Shown here: one piece after another, positions 29,601 to 36,429 of the stretch
How the letters are laid out: the number at the start of each line of letters is the position of its first letter
Position numbering within the stretch: the stretch's first letter is position 1
Source of the DNA: Schizochytrium sp. CCTCC M209059
Lineage: Eukaryota > Sar > Bigyra > Thraustochytrida > Thraustochytriidae
NCBI GenBank assembly: GCA_000818945.1
Contig: KN805380.1
Coordinates: forward strand, 530,088-594,087
Length of the DNA stretch: 64,000 bases
Direction of reading: 5' to 3'
Notes under the pieces: model-generated
What the model was told of the DNA's origin: nothing
Databases searched by the model: none
What the model saw: the letters and a program-made list of their open reading frames with translations, nothing else
Position numbers and translations under genes: made by a program

Positions 29601-31689
29601 TCCTCGGAACGCGGACCCCATCGTCAAGACCGCGGACGCTTTCGTAACGGAGAACGTTGTTGACGCCTCAGACACGACTAAAGAGTCTCCAATTCATACT
29701 GAGACGAAAGGCGAAGACAGCACGATGCAAGATGCTGCTGTCTCTGTATCAACGCCAGCTCAGGTCAAGGCGGAGGACACTGTCATGGGGGAGGATGGTG
29801 TTGCCGATGCGACACCTAGCGTCACTCCCAAACGAGAATCTGATGTGGGTGAGGCTGCTCAGGCAGGAGTTGAGGCCAAAGACGATCTGCAAGCTCAGGT
29901 GAAGGGCGGAGGCACTGAAATGGAGGACGATGTTGCCAATATTACTTCTAGCACCAGTCCCAAACTAGACTCTGGTGTAGACGAGGCTGCCCAGTCACGC
30001 GTTGAGGCCAAGGAAGCGCCAGAGAATGCTTTGCAAGCTCAGGGCAAGGAGGGGGCTACCGTTGTGAATGATGATGCCGCAGTGGCGTCACCCAGCGCTA
30101 CTCCCAACCTGGCCTCTGGTCTGGGTGGGGCTGCTCCAACAGGAGTCGAGTCCAAAATCGTGAGCAAGGACGAGGAAGAGACTTACTGTAAAGAGGATGC
30201 TGCTATTGCCACATCTACGGAAACGTCCCAAATCAATGCAGCTCCCGAACCGAAGAGCGACGTAAACGCCTCTACCCAGTCCGAGGGAGTGAGTGTGGAG
30301 GGTGTCGCCGCTGCCGCGACTTCTGAAACCTCGACTGCTGCTGAGAATGTGGAGTCGAACATGGATTCTGCCCAGGCCAACGTTACAAACGAGAACGTCA
30401 CTATGAACGATTCGGGCGTTTTGACGAGCAACGCTGCCGATACCAAGGGAGTCGAGGAAAACGAAGCAGGGAACGCTGTTGTTGCAACAGCTGTCCTTGT
30501 CGATGACGCTCTTACACAAACAAGTGCGGGAGAAAACAAACTAGACGTGATGAAAGTCAATACCGTCCCAACGAACCTTGTTGTCAAGGCAAACGCTGAC
30601 GAAGTCAAGGCAAACGCTGACGAAGACAAGTCAAACGCTGACGAAGACAAGGCAAACGCTGACGAAGTCAAGGCAGAGACCAAAGAAGGGGTTGAGAAGG
30701 CTGCGATGGTATCAAGTACTTCTCATGCAAATATTCCGGTTCAAACAAGATCGATTACAAGCGAGAACGACACGAAAGTGGAAGATGTTTCTTCTGCAAA
30801 CAGCAAAGTGGTGCCTCCTAATGAGACGACGCAGGACGAAGACATTGCCATGGCGGATGTGAAATTATCGAGCAAGCCCGCTTCTGAAAAAACAGAGGTT
30901 GCAGAGAACATGGGCACCGTGGCGACTGCAGGCGAAGGAAAGATTGATGTCGCGGAAGAGACTCCTGCATCGCCAGAGACGAGCGACCGCGCTGAAGACA
31001 AAGCTATCGCCGCATCCAATACAGACGTTGCAGCAACCGCAAGCCAATCAAGTGAGGTTGCTATTGAGTCTGCTCAGGTGACCAAGGAGAAAGCAGACGA
31101 CCCCGTCGATAAATTGCAGAGCGGTCAATCGGCCGTTGAAGAAGTGGGTAAAAGTGCTGGATCCTCTTCAACCGAGAATGCTGATGCCATAATCACGGTT
31201 GCTGCCTCTGCTGCTCCGGACGTTCAAGGTTTGAATGCAAACGAGGTCAAAAAACAAGAGGCAAGCATTTCGAGTTCGGTGGAGGTTTCTGGTGCCGCCG
31301 AATCGAGTGTGCCCCCCGCAAACGTGATATCGGCTGAGGGCTCGAAGAACAAGCTGGAGGCGATGGCGGAGGACGATGAGCCAAAAAGGAAAAGAGTGAA
31401 AACGGAGGAGGGTGGCGCGGACGTCGTACGATCTCCTTCTGCTGCAGCGAATGCTCACTCAGGAGAAAGTCAGGTTTTGGATGGCCCGGAAAACAGTCGG
31501 ATGTCTACGAGCACAGCGGGCCAAGATCGGGAGGCACCAGATGAGCCAAAGGAGGATTCCGCGACACCAGCGGGTACACTTGCCGGGACTCCAGCAGCCA
31601 AGATGATCGGGCAAGAAAATAGGGACAGCGACGCTCCTCAACCCCACGATGAACCCAGTGGACCTGGCGACAGTGAGACCAAGGATTGA
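23677..31689 (+). CDS. ISWI-like SNF2 chromatin remodeller with WW, HMG-box, winged-helix-like and PHD modules
   Basis: 2670 residues in one uninterrupted frame, the largest gene here. In order: a Gln/Tyr-rich N-terminus; a WW domain (about 203-235, EWYEAKDGNGRKYWYN); a charged coiled coil (290-380); an HMG box (about 579-646, RSAFNIYTSVTGKE); a linker-histone-like winged helix (about 737-818, inferred); the SNF2 ATPase (P-loop DEMGLGKT at about 1067, DEGH box at about 1175, GTPLQNN, helicase C with STRAGGLGINLATAD and DRVHRIGQT); an ISWI-type segment after it (TFGASTVFGG); and a PHD finger plus extra Cys/His cluster (about 1756-1830, CLACWDGGELLLCDQC). The last 830 residues are acidic, repetitive and disordered, with a nuclear-signal-like KRKRVKTEE near 2568. 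ATPase sequence is closest to ISWI, but I see no SANT or SLIDE domain. Probably slides nucleosomes at marked chromatin. Confidence 0.93.
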   Translation: MDGNSYGNAQYPGYNDGSIIGGDGNGVESMYASGQQYLQQGMAGSSWPSQSSGAVYDGAYGSGMMPAGHSASSYAADSNGPSYGQQTYQQDGDYYSHSHAQQLQQQQQQSDLDYAGYSSYQQQQPHAYNQRQSYGGSGQATYDDHQRQILELEQRKRQQQQQYGGYAAAAAQRQQQEPQPQQPLRSASTSSNSNRMQIPGAGMEWYEAKDGNGRKYWYNTTDSTTHWYNPRAVAHGLRLLQAKQALPPELITHLKLYKIERQQQMVNTQMAQQTQQQQQQQQQLQQQQLLEAKRRQQAKALEEAKRKKEEAERARIAAEKARIERERKAAEEKARLEALRRKEEAERAEAERRRKILEAQERKRYEAARIAERPKTKILLRKYLDTIGYDDTWISADMIDEAVRDAKPAEKDDPERLAFEEAVEETRKYYAAKNRVQEEAAELAELERMQAEDVDASGLSEERKKMGEAEKRKKQLQKDFEEFFKFKPYKMVGKSDWRTTEKVDDDSRIAAEQERRRKLEKTRTAMAVAKSSRRPRRQVKSRLVNVAGHMVLRENNYGMDEDGKPVVEGLLNENNRKQVRPARSAFNIYTSVTGKEVRETFPSLDFRDVQKEVSRRWRLLAPGQKKIFETQSAEDKERYKRELEAARELDLRNMEYNHQLMQEAQKKEQLMHQARQETLALEDSVRRDKAMAASSSTSALSGVAWTGSGGAGSGHGAASPSPPAAAAQRGQPPRMNYPEVADAVMIALGPRAGLEMKELAAWVQNTRLGRIFMGRLKAPFDESPLTKAVRRGINRGRYVQERATGKTPASGVKFSTSGLLEVARAKSLRDIKEEERQARAKSKNTSASALRAKRQQELEQQRNEHRIAMKADIFEANQRMWAFMYRQKDSLGPFVTKDVKEKLEFAAMLLREHGRGDLLENDPSGYEQEDRILEEEQRRQKLEAAAAANGETKEAKEATEFKDANHSIDEIVPSNSGPNVGDLSGAGTGTGTGTGTGPGTAHENGQTSIAEAEKLKQVAQTLTVRRKRPACDQPRDIVWGKLRQYQREGLRWMVSTFQNGINGILADEMGLGKTLQTVSFLTHLKFEMKVGGPFLVIVPLSVLTAWANEFNRWSPKLKVIKLHSSSKEERDRLKRDILSDFSKFDVVITTFEMIISNNMKLMLGSKMWWRYVVIDEGHKIKNDETDLAVAVRSINCQGRLLLTGTPLQNNLHELWALLNYLYPAIFTESSTFDDCFDLSKQIVETDMLAKAHYLIRPFVLRRTKGEVEQKMPPKEEIEVKVPLSKMQRYWYKQLLMRDANLLKRVEGEISGEGSEAGAASAGDWKKLQSLMMQLRKCCNHPYLFPNAEPNFTGETREDLVEASGKLKILDRLLKKLYERGHRVVIFSQFTATLNILQDFCNLRGYKFSRLDGSTNRVQRAIDIMQYNREGSVYFAYLMSTRAGGLGINLATADTVILYDSDWNPQVDLQAMDRVHRIGQTKPVHVYRLIASGTVEERVVQRAKKKLYLDRMVNRGSTSQAEALESLSKAEMLKMLTFGASTVFGGSGGEDDNISDEDLDQMMDRSRLEGKAEGEVDTSTKVLGKGGLIASGEDEEDAEEAAGEGAAARGVVDASLNALEFDGTSEALNLRQLDGVFYEKKSGSDGFPPKPRKRKLAAIAEAANEESVAQSMDEIAKRWAEENPDMYAHGVKPSKRARVSRFVEVDGHTILKANNYTIEQGGRSVYEDELTNGNAMAVLPAQGRQVAGRDYDNEGHCLACWDGGELLLCDQCCAAYHQTCLRPDQLPPRRKDGGQGAVTWGCPHHSCKVCARKAHASGGMLFRCTECPSAFCEDHLPADHLYLNENGREERFEALGQRKPAQAYFVQCSLRCHRFATIRRKDGVLAAIRDIQKNPAGAVEGSKAIKTDASTVEKKEPTMPEPLTATASSTLAVTETKKEDVAMSDFAVSASTQPVVKDEGTLVKDEDVVMKDEGALPRNADPIVKTADAFVTENVVDASDTTKESPIHTETKGEDSTMQDAAVSVSTPAQVKAEDTVMGEDGVADATPSVTPKRESDVGEAAQAGVEAKDDLQAQVKGGGTEMEDDVANITSSTSPKLDSGVDEAAQSRVEAKEAPENALQAQGKEGATVVNDDAAVASPSATPNLASGLGGAAPTGVESKIVSKDEEETYCKEDAAIATSTETSQINAAPEPKSDVNASTQSEGVSVEGVAAAATSETSTAAENVESNMDSAQANVTNENVTMNDSGVLTSNAADTKGVEENEAGNAVVATAVLVDDALTQTSAGENKLDVMKVNTVPTNLVVKANADEVKANADEDKSNADEDKANADEVKAETKEGVEKAAMVSSTSHANIPVQTRSITSENDTKVEDVSSANSKVVPPNETTQDEDIAMADVKLSSKPASEKTEVAENMGTVATAGEGKIDVAEETPASPETSDRAEDKAIAASNTDVAATASQSSEVAIESAQVTKEKADDPVDKLQSGQSAVEEVGKSAGSSSTENADAIITVAASAAPDVQGLNANEVKKQEASISSSVEVSGAAESSVPPANVISAEGSKNKLEAMAEDDEPKRKRVKTEEGGADVVRSPSAAANAHSGESQVLDGPENSRMSTSTAGQDREAPDEPKEDSATPAGTLAGTPAAKMIGQENRDSDAPQPHDEPSGPGDSETKD
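29765..30170 (+). repeat. Three imperfect repeats of about 48 codons in the remodeller tail
   Basis: Three consecutive segments share the scheme VK....VM.DD.A..T.S..PK..SGV.EAAQ..VEAK, beginning near 29765, 29896 and 30040. Divergence between them shows an older tandem duplication in the disordered tail. Confidence 0.75.
30583..30666 (+). repeat. Four 21-bp coding repeats (V/D-K-A/S-N-A-D-E)
   Basis: Four near-identical 21-base units (GTCAAGGCAAACGCTGACGAA type) encode VKANADE-like heptads in frame. They are nearly identical, so the expansion is recent. Confidence 0.93.
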
Positions 31690-32072
31690 TACGTGTTGAT
31701 ATTGAGTTTATGTTAGAATATTTGGTATACTCGAGACTTGTTGAAAGAAATCGGGTCTTGTCATACACGTTTGGAGAACAGTCTCAGCTTTCCATTGGAA
31801 ATGCGCTCACGAATATGTCAGCGCAACAAGGTTCCAGACAATATTTGGAAGCCCGGTATGTAGAAACTTGCAAAATTTTGAGCTCTCGTTCCATGATCGA
31901 TGAACGGAATAGGTCATCTCTCCCTTTATCCTTATAAACCCAAGCCGACGACCTGTCAAGAGACACAAGAGGAGTCTCGAATGCACAATATAAGAGGAAG
32001 AAGTTCTTGCTACTTTCTTGTTTAATGTTTTCATGCGGACTGGCATCATCTCTCGTTGCTGGAAAGATATGG
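31690..32072. other. Convergent 3' intergenic region, remodeller / channel
   Basis: 383 bp, AT-richer than the coding sequence on both sides, with several TTAT/AATA stretches. Presumably the two 3' UTRs; no gene seen. Confidence 0.6.
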
Positions 32073-34922
32073 TCATTTGGAGAGAGTGCGGCCAAGAATG
32101 GAACCAAACTTCTTCTGAATAGACGGTCGTGACCGAGTAGGATCCTTATTGAAGAGCATAGAACCGCCTGCACCTGCCTCGGAAATGAGCATGAGGAGCT
32201 TGCAGAATTCGATAAAGTCAATTTCGCCAGACCTATCCTCGTCAACGAGTCTGATCATGCGATCAAGGTCCTCCTTAGCGGGGCAGCGTCCGATTGACTT
32301 GAGCCCAAATCGAAGCTCCTCCTCTTCGATTGTGCCGCTCCCATCAAGATCGAGCATGTCAAAGACACGCTGGTAGGCTTTGATGGAGCTCTCGCTAATG
32401 TTATGACGCTCCCGCAGCGCCTGGACCTTGTTGTTGAACTCTTGCTGCTTACCTTGCGCTTCTGTGGCCTCCTCCATGGAGGTGGTGACTACACCGATGA
32501 AAAGCGTCATAAGTACGAGCGCGCCAACGAGTACGACGAGGACAAAGTAGATGGCAGCCACAATGTAAAAGGCATATGGCTCCGTGCACATACTTTCGAT
32601 ACCATCATATCCATACTTGTCACAGCCGTACATGTTTACGTACATGATATCGGACCAGTCATCGAGAGTCGCCATGCGCATGAGGCTGAAGAGTGAGGTG
32701 TGCAAGGAGCCAAAGTGCCAGGGATCCGATTCCTGGAATAGGATCATGCCAAGGATGGCAAAGACGTAAAATACGAGAAAGAGAATCACACCAATGTAGG
32801 AGATTGAGGTGAGACCGCCAATGAGAGCTACAATGATGACTTGCAACGCAGGCAGGGCCTTGACGAGTTTGAGCACGCGCATGAGGCGCAAAAGGCGCAG
32901 TAATCGAATTAGACTTCCTTGGCCTGGCAACAAACTGCCAATCACCACGCAGTAATCGAAGAGGTTCCACCCGAGCACTCGACCGTGGCGAATAAAGTAT
33001 CGCCACGGATGAAAGCGTTCCGCGATCGTCTTAAGGATGATTTCTGTAAAGAAGATGCAGACAACAATGTAGTCGATCGTCACGAAGATTTGGTAAACTC
33101 TGCCAGTCTTTGTAAACTCCTCTGTTTGAAAGCCTTCGAGCAGCGAGGCGATAATAATCGTGACTGTTACTGAATTCGCAAACCACGAGCTCTCGCTAAT
33201 ATGCCTACTTACATTGGAAAGCGCGGTGTACTTGCGTTGGAAGCGCGTTTTGTAATGCGCCTCGACATCCTCCTCAAGTATTTCGAGCAAGTCGACGCCC
33301 TCCCAGGCGTTTTTAAAGGCCTCGCGTACGCGCTCCGTTTCTTCTCTGCACGGGACGGGGGGGGCAAAGGGGTTCCACAAGAGCGTTGTACGTCGGCCCG
33401 ACTTGATTGCATCGACGGCGCCCCTTGCGATTTTCTGGAAACGGCCTTGTGGCGCTGGTTGCGTTTCCTTGTGCAAAAAGCTAATGACGTTTTCAAGCTT
33501 GGCCTTTTCGGCTTTTGAGTATGTGCCCCCCATGTCGTTGATTGCACCAGGTATTGGCGCTATAGCCGTGTTACTCAGTGCCGAACCAGCTTCGTCTTCG
33601 GGCAATAATGGCAGAATCGCTGCCGGTCTGAATTTGCTCTTGGCTTGGCCACTTTGGGGGCTGCTTGGAAAAAGCTTGGCGACGGTGGCACTGCCTGTGC
33701 CATATGGCTTAGAGGCTTCGGCGTGGCCCGATCCACTTGATTGTAGTACATTTTCAGTGTGAAAGTGCTTTTGCAGAACTGAACCTTCAAGCTCGCTACT
33801 CTTTGCGGATTCTGCATCTGATTCGCTGAGTCTGAGCTTGGATTCTGTATTTTGTGAATGGTGCTTTTCGGCCCTGCGTTTGGCCCTTTCCTTTCGACGT
33901 AGGCGCTCTTGCGTTTCCTTTTCGAATTTCATGTCGGCCATGGACTTTGTCATGCTCATCGTCACGGCACCAACAAAGAGACTCAACATGACAAGCGCGG
34001 AAACAATGATAAAAGACAGAAAATAGGCGATGGTGATGCCTTGGTAGGGCCGCATGTCGGACTCTGAGGTTTCGACGCAGTCCCCAAAGTACCCGCTTGT
34101 CTGCGCATAAGAGTCAAACATTTCGCTGGAGCAACCAAAGTATTGCGTGTACACCACATCGGTCCAATCCTCGAGCGTGGCCATACGAAAGAGCGTGATG
34201 ATGCTTGTGGGTACCGAGCCGAAATGAAAATGATCGTTTTCGCCAAACATGTAAAACCCAAGGATGGCATACACGTAAAAGACGAGCAAGAGAAGCGCAA
34301 GAATGTAGACGATGGAGCGCAAACCACCGATGAGACCCATAATGATGACCTCGAGCTGAGGGATCTTTTTCACAAGCTTCATGACACGCATTAGGCGCGT
34401 GAGACGCAAAAGCTTGACCGAGTTTCCGCCAAAAGTTGACCCCCAAAAGGGGAGCGAGAGAAAAACGATGAGGAGATCGAAAATATTCCAGCCCTTTTCT
34501 TTGCCGGTGAAATAGCGCCAAGGGGCACCTCCCTCGGCAACGACCTTGAGAACGACCTCAGCAGCAAAAATCGCGAGAACAAAGGTATCGGCCCCGTTAA
34601 TGCGGGTGTCAGACTCAAATTTTGGATAAGTCTGGAGTCCGACAATGAGGCCCGCCAGCGTGATGATGAAAATGATAAAAGCATTGAAGGAGTCACTGCG
34701 AACAAGATCATCGCACCTTGCCGCAAATCGAATGTACTGCTTCATGTATTCGTTGTCGTAGTTGTCCTCGTCTTTGTATTTGCTGAGCTCGACGACTGTC
34801 GCAGTATCTTCACCGTAGTCTGATTCTGCGTCGAGCGTGGCTCTTCGCGACTCGCGCTCTTGCTCTTTTGCGCGTTCGCGCAGCCGCCGCACAGCGCCTG
34901 CTGCCGAGGCTGCAGTCGCCAT
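32073..34922 (-). CDS. Two-repeat voltage-gated cation channel with C-terminal EF-hands
   Basis: 949 residues, intronless. Two six-span repeats. Repeat I: S1 about 80-97, S2 113-129, S3 145-160, S4 170-187 with regularly spaced Arg/Lys (KLLRLTRLMRVMKLVKK), pore filter TLEDW at 249-253. Repeat II: S4 GSLIRLLRLLRLMRVLKLVK, filter TLDDW at 752-756. The linker (about 340-560) is cytoplasmic and charged. After repeat II are two canonical EF-hands, DLDGSGTIEEEE (about 855) and DEDRSGEIDFIE (about 892). The filters resemble the TxExW type of Cav and bacterial Nav channels, and two subunits would make a four-repeat pore with an E/D, D/D ring, so Ca conduction with Ca feedback is likely (inference). 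It differs from two-pore channels, whose EF-hands lie between repeats. Confidence 0.92.
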   Translation of the reverse strand: MATAASAAGAVRRLRERAKEQERESRRATLDAESDYGEDTATVVELSKYKDEDNYDNEYMKQYIRFAARCDDLVRSDSFNAFIIFIITLAGLIVGLQTYPKFESDTRINGADTFVLAIFAAEVVLKVVAEGGAPWRYFTGKEKGWNIFDLLIVFLSLPFWGSTFGGNSVKLLRLTRLMRVMKLVKKIPQLEVIIMGLIGGLRSIVYILALLLLVFYVYAILGFYMFGENDHFHFGSVPTSIITLFRMATLEDWTDVVYTQYFGCSSEMFDSYAQTSGYFGDCVETSESDMRPYQGITIAYFLSFIIVSALVMLSLFVGAVTMSMTKSMADMKFEKETQERLRRKERAKRRAEKHHSQNTESKLRLSESDAESAKSSELEGSVLQKHFHTENVLQSSGSGHAEASKPYGTGSATVAKLFPSSPQSGQAKSKFRPAAILPLLPEDEAGSALSNTAIAPIPGAINDMGGTYSKAEKAKLENVISFLHKETQPAPQGRFQKIARGAVDAIKSGRRTTLLWNPFAPPVPCREETERVREAFKNAWEGVDLLEILEEDVEAHYKTRFQRKYTALSNVSRHISESSWFANSVTVTIIIASLLEGFQTEEFTKTGRVYQIFVTIDYIVVCIFFTEIILKTIAERFHPWRYFIRHGRVLGWNLFDYCVVIGSLLPGQGSLIRLLRLLRLMRVLKLVKALPALQVIIVALIGGLTSISYIGVILFLVFYVFAILGMILFQESDPWHFGSLHTSLFSLMRMATLDDWSDIMYVNMYGCDKYGYDGIESMCTEPYAFYIVAAIYFVLVVLVGALVLMTLFIGVVTTSMEEATEAQGKQQEFNNKVQALRERHNISESSIKAYQRVFDMLDLDGSGTIEEEELRFGLKSIGRCPAKEDLDRMIRLVDEDRSGEIDFIEFCKLLMLISEAGAGGSMLFNKDPTRSRPSIQKKFGSILGRTLSK

Positions 34923-35160
34923 AGTCGCTGGCTCGCTGACTTTTGCGTGTGAAGGTAGGCAGCCAGGAAGAAGGACTTGAGAGCGCGACGCACTTTTTTT
35001 GGTTGCTTCAGCGCTCGCTCACGTATTGCTTTGAAGCGAGTGCGCGAGCGCTTTGGTTGAGTGAAAAACGCTGCGCACCGACCCTGGAGCTACGCACGCA
35101 CGCACGCGCACGCACGCACGCACGCACGCACGCGCGCACACGGACGCACGCACGCAAGCG

Positions 35161-35191
<31 letters not shown>

Positions 35192-36429
35192 ACGGCCAGC
35201 TGCCTGTACTTTGCTAATTGCAAGGGAAATGAAAACGATGCGCGTGCACACCTGTCCTTGCCTCTTTCAAAAGTCGATAACGCCTCGATCTGCGTTTTCT
35301 CTCAGGCAGCCAGAACGCCGCTTCCCTTCCCAGTACCGTTCAAGCAAGATACGCCAAGTCTTGACTGTGATAGTGATTTCTCTCCGTCGAGCATTTCCAG
35401 AAAGTAGAGCTCACTTCCTACTTTAGCCGATGGTAGAATGAGTAGTCACCGCGACGCAGGGCGACCCTTGATTGCACGGATCGTCAACGGGCTTTTTAGC
35501 ATCAATTAGAAAGGGCGAGGTGACGCCGTGACCGACGCTACGGAGAATGAAAATCCATGAAATCATAAAAGGAATGAGGGTTTCGACCTTCCTTCACTAG
35601 ACGGGCCAGGAAACCTCAGCATGTTTCAGAAAATAATGAACGACACTTTGACCTTATGAGCCTCTACTGTAAGCAGCATGCACGCACAGTATGCTTGAGA
35701 ACAATAAAATTGATCGATAAGATATGAAAATGTTCCGCGGAGGTTTAAGTCATACCGTTTGGCAGAGCGCTGGACCAAGTGTTACCTCACGCGTGTCGGA
35801 CTAAGCTCTCTTCTTCTGCAAGTCGCGGCGGCCATAGCATCGACATTTCGAGTCAAGCAAGGGCATAACGGACACCTGGAGTATTTTTTAGGTCTTTTAT
35901 ATTTTGCGTTCTAACAGGATAGGTCCTTTTCCTCGAATGAGATTGTAAACATTCTTCAAGTTGCGCGCCAAGACGCCAGCAAGAGCTTCTTGTCGATCTT
36001 GTTGTTGTTGTAGGTGGTCTTCTTCTTCTTCAGCGGCGCTAGCGCGGCCTCGTCGCTTACGCGTTGTCGCCTTGCGTGTATACATATACATCCTAGGCTC
36101 ACCATCATTGTGAATCATCGTCACTGCGTGGCGTTGTGGCTGGTTGGAGGAGACCCGTAGTATACATACACGGGTTTAGGAAAAACGGCCGAGCAGGACA
36201 GAGAGCAGGGAGCAAACCACCAAGGGACCCGCTCGACCCGACCGAAGCGATGGTACGTCTGCGTGCGGGACCAGGTCTGGGGAAGGGCAGATCCGGGCGC
36301 CGGGCGCTGCAAGACCGCCGCAACGAAGCCCAGCCTGGCGCCGCCTCTGTCCGGTCCGCGCGGGGCGGGAAGGGGCAATGCGAAGAGAGAAAGTCGAAAG
36401 ATTGAGCCCAGCGAGCGAGCGCCGGTTAG
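34923..36429. other. Divergent intergenic region, channel / coiled-coil gene
   Basis: 1.5 kb. Next to the channel gene are (ACGC)n at about 35092-35158 and (CAGC)n at about 35159-35194; the middle (35400-35900) is AT-richer and unremarkable. No gene, tRNA or structured RNA is supported. Confidence 0.6.
35092..35194. repeat. Adjacent (ACGC)n and (CAGC)n microsatellites
   Basis: An imperfect ACGC array runs directly into nine CAGC units, just upstream of the channel start codon on the minus strand. Confidence 0.9.
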
